Source: Ruoffia sp044336205 (lineage in GTDB: Bacteria; Bacillota; Bacilli; Lactobacillales; Aerococcaceae). From it: a DNA stretch of 64,000 nt. The notes beneath the pieces were generated by a model. The model was not told where the DNA came from, did no database searches, and worked only from the letters and a program-made list of their open reading frames with translations. The stretch spans positions 434,001 through 498,000 of the forward strand of contig CP172318.1 of NCBI GenBank assembly GCA_044336205.1, in the 5' to 3' direction. Below, piece after piece: positions 17,312 to 26,642 of this stretch; position 1 is the first letter of the stretch, and each line of letters opens with the position of its first letter. A program made the translations under genes and the position numbers.

Positions 17312-17716
17312 ATGAAGTTTTTAGGGAATATATTATGGTTTGTTTTTGGAGGTTTTGTTAGTTTCATAGCTTGGATTATTATAGGTCTATTATGGAGTAT
17401 TACCATTGTTGGGTTACCTGTCGGGATTCAATGTTTTAAGATAGCGAAACTATCGGCTTGGCCAATGGGGCGAGATGTTCTGATCTCAACTAATGGTTCG
17501 AGTTTATTGTTTAACATCATATGGATTCTCTTTGGTGGGATTGAGATTGCTGCCTCACATCTCTTTGTTGGATTAGTTTTATGTTTGACGATTATAGGAA
17601 TTCCTTTTGGACGTCAACACTTTAAGTTAGCGAAGTTGGCCTTATTCCCATTCGGTGCAGACATGATTAACGAAAGACAACAAATCATCATGCAAACAGC
17701 GGTTCCTTACAAATAA
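17312..17716 (+). CDS. YccF domain membrane protein
   Basis: This 134-residue protein contains two copies of the YccF motif. Each copy has a transmembrane stretch followed by a loop of the form TIVGLPVGIQCFKIAKL (about residues 31-47) and TIIGIPFGRQHFKLAKLALFPFG (about 91-113). The role is unknown; it sits in the membrane. The ribosome site is AGGAGGT before ATG 17312. It is monocistronic, with its own terminator. Confidence 0.85.
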   Translation: MKFLGNILWFVFGGFVSFIAWIIIGLLWSITIVGLPVGIQCFKIAKLSAWPMGRDVLISTNGSSLLFNIIWILFGGIEIAASHLFVGLVLCLTIIGIPFGRQHFKLAKLALFPFGADMINERQQIIMQTAVPYK

Positions 17717-17723
17717 GTGAAAG

Positions 17724-17757
17724 AATAACCTGAGCTAAAAAGTTCAGGTTATTTTTT
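17724..17757 (+). terminator. Terminator after the yccF-like gene
   Basis: AATAACCTGA pairs with TCAGGTTATT and is followed by six T. Confidence 0.85.
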
Positions 17758-17902
17758 ATGAATGATATTTTCCTGTTTCTTCCTATATATAATGAATGAT
17801 ATGAGTATAAAGTTGAAAAAAATATAATGTGAATTGATAAAATTTTTCGCAAACTATTAAATAGGAAGAAAGACGTTTTTTTGATTAAACAGACGTATTT
17901 TG

Positions 17903-17933
17903 TTGCGGTTTTAGCTATTTATTGTGTTATACT
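17903..17933 (+). promoter_or_regulatory. Possible promoter of the V-ATPase operon
   Basis: A TTGCGG (-35) and TATACT (-10) are separated by 19 bases, ending 24 bases before the first gene's ATG. The -10 is good but the spacing is long, so this is moderate evidence only. Confidence 0.4.
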
Positions 17934-17957
17934 AAAATTTATGAAGGGGTGAGAAAA

Positions 17958-18311
17958 ATGAGTCATGAAATTATCGAAAAAATTAAAGAATCTGAAGATG
18001 CGATTATTAAACTAAATCATGAGATGGAGAAGAAGAAGGAACAGTTTCAAGCTAGGCAAGCTGAAAGTTTGCGTGACTATCAAGCTGAGCTTCAACAATC
18101 TTTAGACGCATTCACTGAAGACACCCATCAACTTCAAGAAGATGAATTAATAAGTCTAAATGATACCCTTCAACAAGAGGTCGAGAAGGTGAGAGCACAA
18201 AGTGAACAGTTCTACCAATCTCATAAAGAAGTTCTCATCCAGTCTGGAGTGAAGGAGGTATTAAAAGACTATGGCGATTTCAGTTATGAAACGCGTCCTC
18301 ATCGTCGCTGA
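17958..18311 (+). CDS. ntpF: V-type ATPase subunit G/H-like peripheral stalk protein
   Basis: A 117-residue highly charged coiled-coil protein (long runs of E, K and Q, residues 10-95), in the first position of the V-ATPase operon. By position and composition it matches NtpF of Enterococcus hirae, which pairs with NtpE as the peripheral stalk linking V1 to subunit I. The start is ATG 17958 with AAGGGGTGAG; an upstream frame from 17922 lacks a ribosome site. It overlaps the subunit I gene by 41 bases. Confidence 0.8.
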   Translation: MSHEIIEKIKESEDAIIKLNHEMEKKKEQFQARQAESLRDYQAELQQSLDAFTEDTHQLQEDELISLNDTLQQEVEKVRAQSEQFYQSHKEVLIQSGVKEVLKDYGDFSYETRPHRR

Positions 18312-20241
18312 GCAATGTAATAAAGAATTATTATTAGAGTCTCTTCAAGAATTGAAAGGAACTGAGATTGTTTCTTTAAACGACCAAGATGACATAGACT
18401 TGGCTTACTTTCAACAACCTACAGATTGGCAAGGAGAGTCAGATAAGTCCAATCGCTATATGCTCAGCAAGATTGAGAGTGCGATTGAATTTTTAACACC
18501 ACATGTTTTAGCGGATAATCTCATCGATCGGTTAACGAAGAAACGGCCGGTATATAGTTTGAAGCAACTTGAACAAGCGGTCAATTCGATGAACTTGGAC
18601 ACTATGTTAAAGATTGTGGACAACCGACGTGAGAAACTAGATCAATTGGAAAGAAAGTTGGAAGAGCTTGAGAGTAAGGAATTATTCTTAAGACGTTGGG
18701 CCAAGTTGGAATTTCTTCCGCAAGATACGGAACATTTAGCCCATTACAAGGTGCAAGTTGGTTCGATTGATACCGAAGATAATGTACGCTTTATCGACCA
18801 ATTAGATACCCAAGACCATCCAGTATATCTGCAAGAAGTCTATTATACCGATGATACGATGGGATACGTTCTTGTGTATGCCCTTGAAGATGAACCAGCT
18901 ATCTCAGAAATTCTTACACAGATGCGTTTTGAAGCATTAGATTATCCATACAAACAACTCGCTTCTCAAGAATTAGCCAGTGTGTTAGAGGAACGGGCAA
19001 GATCAATCGCTGAACAAAACCAAATCAAGAAACACTTACGTTCAGACAAACTGTTTCTAGCTAACTTGAAGCTAGCTAGGGAATATTATGAGAATCTAGA
19101 AGAAAGGCAGAAAGCAAGTCACTTATTGCTGAACAGCCAACATTTATTCCTACTTAAAGGCTGGATTACTGAAGATGAATTGAATGAACATATTGAAGTG
19201 ATTCATGAGACCTTAGGTGAAGACCAAGTAGCCTTCTTAACTTATGATGTGGATTTAGAAGAGGATGACGTCTTACAAATTCCGGTTAAACTTAAGAACA
19301 ATCGTTTCAATAAAGCGTTCGAGACCTTTACTTTACAGTACGGAACACCGGTTTATAATTCTGTCGATCCGACACCTTTTTTCTCTTTATTCCAAGTGTT
19401 ATTCTTTGGTCTAATGAGTGCAGACTTAGGTTATGGATTATTACTGTTTTTGGCGACTGCGATTCCAATTCACTTTTTTGATTTGTCAGAGAGTATGAAG
19501 AAAAACCTTTTATCATTTAACTATATGTCGATTGGAACTATGTTAGTGGGACTGTTTTTTGGATCATTTTTTGGTTTTGACATGCCGTTTGCTGTCATGA
19601 ACTTTACAGACCAAGTCATCGAAGTAATGGTATTCTCGGTAGCAATTGGGATTATTCATATGTTAGTCGGTTATAGCTTGAAGTTATACTTAACGATGAA
19701 AGACAAAGATTACACGAGTATGTACCTCGATTCATTACAATGGATGATGATTCTAATTGGTGGTGTTATTCTTGCTATCAATGCTGTCTTGAACATCCCA
19801 CTATTGAACACCGTAGGATTAGTTTTAATCCTTGGGAATATTATAGGGATGTTTATCGTCAATATGATTTCGGCATCGAATCCTTTTGTCGGATTTGGCC
19901 AAGGTCTATTTGGTTTAATCGATGTGTCAGGTTTAATCGGAGATATTGTTTCTTATACGCGTTTAACCGCTATAGGTGTTGCGGGTGCTAATATTGGAAT
20001 GGCGTTCAATGTTATTGTTGGCCTATTCCCACCCATCGTTCGCTTCACTTTAGGGATTTTATTATTTGTTGCTTTACATGCGTTGAACATTTTCATTACT
20101 TTTCTAGGCTCATATGTGCATTCGATGCGTCTAGAGTTCGTTGAGTTTTTTGGCAAGTTTTATACATCAGGTGGTAAAGCCTTCGAACCATTGAAAGCTC
20201 GTGAGCGAGAGGTTTGGATTAAAAGAGATATGAATCAATAA
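18271..20241 (+). CDS. ntpI: V-type ATPase subunit I (membrane stator, subunit a)
   Basis: This 656-residue protein has a soluble N-terminal half (residues 1-340, with coiled-coil stretches) and a C-terminal half with about seven to eight transmembrane segments. The essential half-channel arginine is expected in the penultimate helices near GDIVSYTRLTAIGVAGANIG. It forms the stator channel that carries ions to and from the NtpK ring. ATG 18271 lies inside the end of the preceding gene, with GAAGGAGG upstream. Confidence 0.95.
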   Translation: MAISVMKRVLIVAEQCNKELLLESLQELKGTEIVSLNDQDDIDLAYFQQPTDWQGESDKSNRYMLSKIESAIEFLTPHVLADNLIDRLTKKRPVYSLKQLEQAVNSMNLDTMLKIVDNRREKLDQLERKLEELESKELFLRRWAKLEFLPQDTEHLAHYKVQVGSIDTEDNVRFIDQLDTQDHPVYLQEVYYTDDTMGYVLVYALEDEPAISEILTQMRFEALDYPYKQLASQELASVLEERARSIAEQNQIKKHLRSDKLFLANLKLAREYYENLEERQKASHLLLNSQHLFLLKGWITEDELNEHIEVIHETLGEDQVAFLTYDVDLEEDDVLQIPVKLKNNRFNKAFETFTLQYGTPVYNSVDPTPFFSLFQVLFFGLMSADLGYGLLLFLATAIPIHFFDLSESMKKNLLSFNYMSIGTMLVGLFFGSFFGFDMPFAVMNFTDQVIEVMVFSVAIGIIHMLVGYSLKLYLTMKDKDYTSMYLDSLQWMMILIGGVILAINAVLNIPLLNTVGLVLILGNIIGMFIVNMISASNPFVGFGQGLFGLIDVSGLIGDIVSYTRLTAIGVAGANIGMAFNVIVGLFPPIVRFTLGILLFVALHALNIFITFLGSYVHSMRLEFVEFFGKFYTSGGKAFEPLKAREREVWIKRDMNQ

Positions 20242-20261
20242 TTTTAAAGGAGTATATCAAT

Positions 20262-20738
20262 ATGGAATTTTTACAAACATTATTCGGTGAGAATATCGGC
20301 CTAATCTTTGGTGGATTAGGTGTCGCCATTGCAACATTCGGTGGAGGAGTTGGATCTGCTCGTGCTGTAGGGATAGCAGGGGAGTCTGCAGCAGCCTTAG
20401 TGAAAGAAAAACCAGAACTATTCGTTCAATCCCTAGTATTACAATTACTACCAGCCACTCAAGGGTTATATGGGTTCGTTATTGGATTATTAATGTTATT
20501 GAACTTGAATACAAGTATGGATACGTCAACAGGATGGTATTACTTAATGTGTGCCTTACCTGTAGCAATCACAGGTTACACATCAGCTCCTGCTCAAGCT
20601 AGAGCAACGGTTGCAGGGATGCAAATTCTTGCTAAACGTCCAGAGAACGTGACGCAAGGGATTATCTTCTCGGCCATGGTTGAGACTTATGCGATCTTAG
20701 GATTTGTTATCTCATTATTAATGTTCTTGTTCGTTTAA
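20262..20738 (+). CDS. ntpK: V-type ATPase proteolipid subunit K, with the sodium-site residues
   Basis: A 158-residue protein of four transmembrane helices made of two fused hairpins. The residues that coordinate Na+ in Enterococcus hirae NtpK (Leu61, Thr64, Gln65, Gln110, Glu139) have exact counterparts here two positions later: L63, T66 and Q67 in QLLPATQGLYG, Q112 in SAPAQARA, and E141 in SAMVETYAILG. The ring therefore most likely moves Na+ rather than H+. The ribosome site is AAAGGAG before ATG 20262. Confidence 0.95.
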   Translation: MEFLQTLFGENIGLIFGGLGVAIATFGGGVGSARAVGIAGESAAALVKEKPELFVQSLVLQLLPATQGLYGFVIGLLMLLNLNTSMDTSTGWYYLMCALPVAITGYTSAPAQARATVAGMQILAKRPENVTQGIIFSAMVETYAILGFVISLLMFLFV

Positions 20739-20772
20739 GAACCACTCAAACATAACGAAAGGATGTGATGGG

Positions 20773-21348
20773 ATGGCGGACATTAATCATCTAACAACGA
20801 CGGTTATAGACCGAGAACGTGATAAGTTGAATCAAGATTATGAATCATTCAAGCAATCAACCAAAGAACAAACAAGTAAACAAAAAGAATCTATCAAGCA
20901 AGATTATGTGACACGCAAGTTGAAGACTGAAACTCAACTACAACAAGAGTTTGACAAGGCTAAGAGTAGCCTAGCCAATAAACAACGTGACTTAAACTTA
21001 CAAGTCAAACAGACAATTATGAATCAATACATCCAAGACGTTAAGAAGGCTATGGAACAATTGGATGCATCAACAGTTACAGAGATGATCGAGTCAGTCG
21101 TAAACCGACTAGACTTAAGTTATGGCTCAGACCAATATGAACTAGTATTTGGTGAGAAGACCAGCCAATTATTAGGCGCACAGGTTGATCTACCCATTAA
21201 CTTGGCTGAAGAGACTATCCCGCAACAAGCTGGATTTGTCATTCGACAAGGAAGTATCGAATATAATTATTTGTTTGATAAACTCGTTGAAGAGCAAACA
21301 AATGCCTTACGATCATTAATTGTGAACGAAGTATTTACATCGAATTAG
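20773..21348 (+). CDS. ntpE: V-type ATPase subunit E
   Basis: A 191-residue peripheral-stalk subunit: a long charged N-terminal coiled coil (residues 15-95, Q/K/E rich) and a C-terminal globular part (ELVFGEKTSQLLGA, GFVIRQGSIEYNY) that contacts the catalytic head. It sits between the K and C genes as in E. hirae. Confidence 0.88.
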   Translation: MADINHLTTTVIDRERDKLNQDYESFKQSTKEQTSKQKESIKQDYVTRKLKTETQLQQEFDKAKSSLANKQRDLNLQVKQTIMNQYIQDVKKAMEQLDASTVTEMIESVVNRLDLSYGSDQYELVFGEKTSQLLGAQVDLPINLAEETIPQQAGFVIRQGSIEYNYLFDKLVEEQTNALRSLIVNEVFTSN

Positions 21349-21360
21349 GAGGTGACTAAC

Positions 21361-22368
21361 ATGCAGAATAGTTTATATGGTCCATTGAATATGACGGTTC
21401 GCGTGCAAGAGAACCACCTTTTAGATCAGAGTCAATATGACAGAATGCTAAGAGCTCAAAGTTATGAAGAAGCTGTTCGTGTCCTATTAGATACGAATTA
21501 TCGAGATGGGGTTCAAGAAGCCATCGAGACTAAAGATTATGAACCCATGTTACGCAAAGAGCTAATCGATACTTATCAATGGATATTAGATCAATCTCCG
21601 AGTGATTTGATTAATGAATTAATGACGCTTCGCTATGCTTATCACAATATTAAAGTTCTATACAAGGAGAAGTTGACGGGGAAAGACTTTGACAGCACCT
21701 TAATTGATATTGGTGTTTTTCCAATCTATGAGTTTCGCAAGGAAGTCTCGCAAGATGAAGAGTCAGTCAACCTGCCAAAGTATTACAAGCAGAACATTCG
21801 TAACTTAAACATTGAATTTGCTGAGGCACCAAGGTTAAGTGATATTGATATCTTCGTCGACCGTGCATATATTCACCATCTGAAGAGATTATCTGAAGAG
21901 ATTGATGATGAAGCGGTGACTCAGTATATTAATCGAATTATTGATAATACGAATGTGTCGATATTCTTTAGAGCCATCAGTTCAAATCTCGGCAAGAACC
22001 ATATTCAAGCGACGATTACGGATGAAGGATCGATTTCGCAAGAATTTTTTGTACAACTGGTTGACCAAGGTCTAGAAGCTGCGATCGAAGCCTTTAAAGA
22101 TATGGCTGACTATGGTGCAATTATGGATGATGCGATTGGGCAAGATAATCAATTATCTTTAAGAAGGTTGGAGAAAGCCTTGGATAATGCCACTGAAACT
22201 TACTTGGAGCAAGCACATTTTTCCGTTTTTGGTCCGATACCTGTTCTTGCTTTTATTAGTGCCAAAGAAATTGAAATAAAAAATATTCGCTTAGCCCTAA
22301 CAGGACAATTGAATCGAATTGACCCAGAAATAGTTAGAGATAGGATGAGATTAGATTATGCAGTATAA
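21361..22368 (+). CDS. ntpC: V-type ATPase subunit C (central rotor-ring coupler, subunit d)
   Basis: A 335-residue soluble helical protein of the subunit C/AC39 family (YEEAVRVLLDTNY, TLRYAYHNIKVLYKEK, AKEIEIKNIRLALTGQLN). It sits on the K-ring and receives the central stalk. The start is ATG 21361, which has AGGAGG at 21346-21351; the GTG at 21352 is too close to that site. It overlaps the next gene by 11 bases. Confidence 0.93.
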   Translation: MQNSLYGPLNMTVRVQENHLLDQSQYDRMLRAQSYEEAVRVLLDTNYRDGVQEAIETKDYEPMLRKELIDTYQWILDQSPSDLINELMTLRYAYHNIKVLYKEKLTGKDFDSTLIDIGVFPIYEFRKEVSQDEESVNLPKYYKQNIRNLNIEFAEAPRLSDIDIFVDRAYIHHLKRLSEEIDDEAVTQYINRIIDNTNVSIFFRAISSNLGKNHIQATITDEGSISQEFFVQLVDQGLEAAIEAFKDMADYGAIMDDAIGQDNQLSLRRLEKALDNATETYLEQAHFSVFGPIPVLAFISAKEIEIKNIRLALTGQLNRIDPEIVRDRMRLDYAV

Positions 22369-22669
22369 AGTAGCCGTCGTAGGAGAGAAAGATGCTATCT
22401 ATGCCTTTGGAACCCTTGGTATCAACGTCTTCTACATTACCGATGCCAAGCAAGCTAGACAGACCGTCCAAGATATTATTGAAGAAGGTTATGGAGTCAT
22501 CTTTATTACTGACGAAGTCTCATTGATGATTCCAGACTTATTGAAAAGATATGAAGATGCCTTTATGCCGGCCTTTATTCTGATACCAAGTGGTCAAGAC
22601 GGTGAGAGCTTAGGACTACAAAAAGTCCAAGATAATGTCAAGAAGGCTATTGGACAGAATATACTATAA
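22358..22669 (+). CDS. ntpG: V-type ATPase subunit F (NtpG)
   Basis: A 103-residue Rossmann-like subunit (KVAVVGEKDAIYAFGTLGI, EEGYGVIFITDEV, ILIPSG) of the ATP-synthase F family. It binds the central stalk subunit D. The start codon lies within the end of the C gene, indicating coupled translation. Confidence 0.9.
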   Translation: MQYKVAVVGEKDAIYAFGTLGINVFYITDAKQARQTVQDIIEEGYGVIFITDEVSLMIPDLLKRYEDAFMPAFILIPSGQDGESLGLQKVQDNVKKAIGQNIL

Positions 22670-22693
22670 TTATAAAACGAGGAGGTAGATTAA

Positions 22694-24469
22694 TTGGATT
22701 CTGGAAGAATTATTACAGTATCAGGTCCGTTAGTTATTGCGACGGATCTTGAAAGTGCTAAAATTCGCGACATTTGTTATGTTGGCGATATTGGCCTCGT
22801 AGGAGAAATTATTCAAATACGTGGTGAGAAAGTATATATTCAAGTATATGAAGAAACATCAATGGTTGGTCCTGGCGAACCTGTTCGCCCAACGAATCGT
22901 CCTTTATCTGTAGAGCTAGGTCCAGGATTGATATCAGGGATGTTTGATGGAATCCAGCGACCATTACAGAAAATGGCAGAATCATCTGGAGATTCATTCT
23001 TATCACGTGGCGTTCATGTACCGGCCTTAGACCGTGATAAAATTTGGACGTTCCAACCAGAAGTTCAAGTAGGTGACCAAGTTCAATCTGGAGATATTGT
23101 TGGGACTGTGAATGAGACGGAAGTGATAGCTCATAGAATTATGGTTCCTTACGGTATCGAAGGGAAGGTGAAACACATTGAAGCAGGTGACTTCAAAGTT
23201 GAAGACGCCTTGTACATATTAGAATTAGCTAATGGCGAAGAGTTAGTATTGAATATGATTCAAACTTCTCCAATTCGCCTAGGACGTAAAACACAAAGTA
23301 AACATAAACCTGACCAACCTTTAGTGACCGGACAACGCGTTATTGATACTTTGTTCCCGGTTGTTAAAGGGGGAGCTGCGACAGTACCAGGGCCTTTCGG
23401 TGCGGGTAAGACAGTTGTTCAACACCAAATTGCCAAGTGGGCGGATGTTGATATTGTGATTTATATTGGATGTGGGGAACGCGGGAACGAAATGACGGAA
23501 GTTATTAACGAATTCCCAGAACTCGTTGACCCTCATACTGGAAAGTCTATTATGGACCGTACGATTTTAATTGCCAACACATCAGATATGCCAGTGGCAG
23601 CGCGTGAAGCGTCAATCTATACGGGAATTACGATTGCTGAGTATTTCCGTGATATGGGTTATTCAGTAGCAATCATGGCTGATTCAACCTCTCGTTGGGC
23701 TGAAGCCTTACGTGAGATCTCTGGACGCCTAGAAGAAATGCCCGGAGATGAAGGTTATCCAGCATATCTAGGGAGCCGTTTGGCTGAATACTATGAGCGT
23801 GCTGGGAAAGTAACAGCCCTGGGACGCCCACACCGCCAAGGTGACATTACAGCCATTGGAGCCGTATCGCCTCCAGGGGGGGACACATCCGAGCCAGTTA
23901 CTCAAAACACCCAACGTGTTGCGAAAGTATTCTGGGGATTGGATGCGACATTAGCGAGACGTCGTCACTTCCCATCAGTCAATTGGCTGACTTCTTATTC
24001 ACTCTATTCCGAAGATATGAATCGAGTCAATGGTGAACGTTTAGGGATCGATTGGGGGCAGATGGTTGTTAGAGCCCGTGCCTTACTTCAAGAAGAATCT
24101 GAATTAGAAGAGATTGTCCGCTTAGTAGGGGTAGAGTCTTTATCAGATCCAGACCGCTTGAAGTTAGCAACGGCTGCGATGATTCGTACAGCTTACCTAC
24201 AACAAAATGCTTATGATGAGGTGGATACCTTTACCGAACTAGAGAAGCAGTCACAAATGCTTCAAACCATTCTACATTTTGAAGATATAGGTAAAGAAGC
24301 ACTAGACTTAGGCGCTTCTATTACAAGTATCTTACGTGATACTGTTGATCTACGCGAACGCATTGGTCGGATGAAGTACATTAATGATAATAGTGCTGAG
24401 CCTTATCAAGCTATTCGCCAAGCAGTTAACGATACAATCAAAGAATTAATTCAAAAAGGAGGGGACTAA
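22694..24469 (+). CDS. ntpA: V-type ATPase catalytic subunit A
   Basis: This 591-residue catalytic subunit has the P-loop GPFGAGKT at about residues 233-240, the A-type insertion domain before it, a GCGERGNEM block with the catalytic glutamate, and SRWAEALREISGRLEEMPGDEGYP. It hydrolyses ATP at the A/B interface. The start is TTG 22694, with GAGGAGGT upstream. The gene is followed by the B gene after three bases. Confidence 0.97.
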   Translation: MDSGRIITVSGPLVIATDLESAKIRDICYVGDIGLVGEIIQIRGEKVYIQVYEETSMVGPGEPVRPTNRPLSVELGPGLISGMFDGIQRPLQKMAESSGDSFLSRGVHVPALDRDKIWTFQPEVQVGDQVQSGDIVGTVNETEVIAHRIMVPYGIEGKVKHIEAGDFKVEDALYILELANGEELVLNMIQTSPIRLGRKTQSKHKPDQPLVTGQRVIDTLFPVVKGGAATVPGPFGAGKTVVQHQIAKWADVDIVIYIGCGERGNEMTEVINEFPELVDPHTGKSIMDRTILIANTSDMPVAAREASIYTGITIAEYFRDMGYSVAIMADSTSRWAEALREISGRLEEMPGDEGYPAYLGSRLAEYYERAGKVTALGRPHRQGDITAIGAVSPPGGDTSEPVTQNTQRVAKVFWGLDATLARRRHFPSVNWLTSYSLYSEDMNRVNGERLGIDWGQMVVRARALLQEESELEEIVRLVGVESLSDPDRLKLATAAMIRTAYLQQNAYDEVDTFTELEKQSQMLQTILHFEDIGKEALDLGASITSILRDTVDLRERIGRMKYINDNSAEPYQAIRQAVNDTIKELIQKGGD

Positions 24470-24472
24470 TCG

Positions 24473-25855
24473 ATGATAAAAGAATATACAGGCATTTCAG
24501 AAATTGTTGACCCTCTTATTACAGTTCAAGATGTAGAAGGCATTAAGTTTGATGAATTGGTAGATGTTCAGTTAGCCAGTGGCGAAATTCGCCGCGGTCA
24601 AGTGTTAGAAGTCCGTGAAGATAAGGCGGTAGTCCAGTTATTCGAAGGTTCAGCGGGCTTAAGTAAGAATCAGACGAAAGTCCGTTTTCTAGCTCATCCA
24701 CTAACTTTGGATGTATCCGAAGATATGATCGGAAGACGTTTTGACGGGATGGGTCGTGTGGCTGATGGTGGACCGGACTTAATCGCAGAGAAGTCTCTAG
24801 ATATTAATGGACGAGCAATTAACCCGGTGATGCGTCTGTATCCGAACGAGTTCGTTCAGACAGGTATCTCGACAATTGACCATCTGAATACTTTAGTTCG
24901 TGGTCAGAAGTTACCAATATTCTCTGGATCAGGATTACCTCACCAAGACTTAGCCGCACAAATTGCCCGCCAAGCTGCAGTACTTAATTCCGACGAGAAG
25001 TTTGCGGTTGTCTTTGCGGCAATTGGTGTTACTTTTGAAGAAGCGGAATTCTTTATCGAAGACTTTACTAATACAGGTGCGATTGACCGTTCAGTAGTCT
25101 TTATTAACTTAGCGGATGACCCGGCCATTGAACGATTAGCTACGCCAAGAATGGCACTAACGGCCGCAGAATACTTAGCCTTTGAAAAAGGTATGCACGT
25201 CTTAGTAATTATGTCGGACATGACGAACTACGCCAATGCCTTACGTGAAGTTTCGGCAGCCCGTCGTGAAGTACCAGGTCGTCGTGGGTACCCAGGCTAC
25301 TTATATACAAACTTAGCCACGCTTTATGAGCGCGCAGGGCGTATCCAAGGCTCAGATGGGTCTGTTACACAAATTCCGATTGTGACGATGCCTGAAGATG
25401 ATATCACCCATCCGATTCCTGACTTAACCGGATATATTACTGAAGGACAAATCCTTTTATCTCGAGACTTGTTCAATCAAGGTATTCAACCACCGGTTGA
25501 TGTCTTACCGTCACTATCACGGTTGAAAGATAATGGGATTGGTGAAGGGAAGACGCGAGCAGACCATGCGTCTACGATGAACCAGATCTTTACCGCTTAT
25601 GCTCAAGGTAAAGAAGCCCGTAATCTTGCTTCGGTTTTAGGTGACTCAGCTTTAACTGAGACTGACTTGAAGTATCTGGAATTTGCTGAGGCCTTTGAGA
25701 AAGAGTATGTGAACCAAGGATATTATACTAACCGTTCGATTGAGGACACCTTAGCCATTGGATGGAAACTCTTGAGTATCCTACCTCGTACTGAATTGAC
25801 TCGTATTAGTGAAGAACACTTAGAACAATACTTGCCAACTTCTGAGGAAGGGTGA
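24473..25855 (+). CDS. ntpB: V-type ATPase subunit B (non-catalytic)
   Basis: A 460-residue B subunit. In place of a P-loop it has the degenerate IFSGSGLPHQDLAAQIARQA, which is typical of B subunits, together with MALTAAEYLAFEKGMHVLVI and RREVPGRRGYPGY. It contributes to the A/B nucleotide pocket. Spacing to the neighbouring genes is three bases on each side, as expected for the operon core. Confidence 0.97.
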   Translation: MIKEYTGISEIVDPLITVQDVEGIKFDELVDVQLASGEIRRGQVLEVREDKAVVQLFEGSAGLSKNQTKVRFLAHPLTLDVSEDMIGRRFDGMGRVADGGPDLIAEKSLDINGRAINPVMRLYPNEFVQTGISTIDHLNTLVRGQKLPIFSGSGLPHQDLAAQIARQAAVLNSDEKFAVVFAAIGVTFEEAEFFIEDFTNTGAIDRSVVFINLADDPAIERLATPRMALTAAEYLAFEKGMHVLVIMSDMTNYANALREVSAARREVPGRRGYPGYLYTNLATLYERAGRIQGSDGSVTQIPIVTMPEDDITHPIPDLTGYITEGQILLSRDLFNQGIQPPVDVLPSLSRLKDNGIGEGKTRADHASTMNQIFTAYAQGKEARNLASVLGDSALTETDLKYLEFAEAFEKEYVNQGYYTNRSIEDTLAIGWKLLSILPRTELTRISEEHLEQYLPTSEEG

Positions 25856-25858
25856 TCG

Positions 25859-26500
25859 ATGGTGGCGCAACTTAATGTAAATCCAACAAGGATGGAACTT
25901 GCTCGTTTGAAGGAACGATTGGCTTTAGCTAGTCGTGGGCATGATGTTCTCAAGGATAAGCAAGATGGGTTAATGCGTAGCTTCATTGAATTAGTTCGTG
26001 AGAATAATGACTATCGCAAGGAAGTCGAAGCACACCTTAAAAAAGGGATGCAAAATTTTGCCTTATCTAAAGCATTACTTCACGAAGAATATTTAGAACA
26101 AATCGCTTTGATTCCTCAATACGATGTTAAAGTGAATGTTAGCCCGAATAATTTAATGAGTGTGAAAGTGCCAAGCATGCATTTTTCAGCGGATAGTGAA
26201 CCAAGTGAATCTTTGAATTATGGCTATATTAATTCTAATTCCGACTTAGATCTTACTTTGCAAGAATTTAGCGACATCTTGCCTAAGATGCTGAAGTTAG
26301 CCGAGATTGAAAAAACAAGTCAATTGTTAGCGAATGAGATTGAACGCACACGCCGTCGTGTGAATGCTTTGCATGAGCGGACCATTCCTGATTTAAAAGA
26401 AACGATTAAGTATATCGAATTGAAGTTAGATGAGAATGAGCGTGCGGAGATTACTCGGTTAATGAAAGTTAAAGATTTCGGGGAAGACGACGACGAATAG
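25859..26500 (+). CDS. ntpD: V-type ATPase subunit D (central stalk)
   Basis: A 213-residue protein with long N- and C-terminal helices that form the antiparallel coiled coil of the rotor (VNPTRMELARLKERLALASRG at the start, ANEIERTRRRVNALHERTIPDL near the end). It is the last gene of the operon; the E. hirae operon continues with ntpH and ntpJ, which are not here. A terminator follows. Confidence 0.95.
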   Translation: MVAQLNVNPTRMELARLKERLALASRGHDVLKDKQDGLMRSFIELVRENNDYRKEVEAHLKKGMQNFALSKALLHEEYLEQIALIPQYDVKVNVSPNNLMSVKVPSMHFSADSEPSESLNYGYINSNSDLDLTLQEFSDILPKMLKLAEIEKTSQLLANEIERTRRRVNALHERTIPDLKETIKYIELKLDENERAEITRLMKVKDFGEDDDE

Positions 26501-26511
26501 AACAAATTGAA

Positions 26512-26570
26512 GCATCTCGCTTAACCATCTTGCGATTTTAGCGCAAAAGGTTAGCTGAGGTGTTTTTTTC
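26512..26570 (+). terminator. Terminator of the V-ATPase operon
   Basis: A long hairpin with an outer arm CATCTCGCTTAACC against GGTTAGCTGAGGTG (a few mismatches) and an inner TGCG/CGCA, followed by seven T. Confidence 0.8.
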
Positions 26571-26642
26571 TTATCCTATAAGACAAATTAATGGGAACTA
26601 AAACGCAATATGCTACAATATAGACTAAAGGAGTGGATATTT

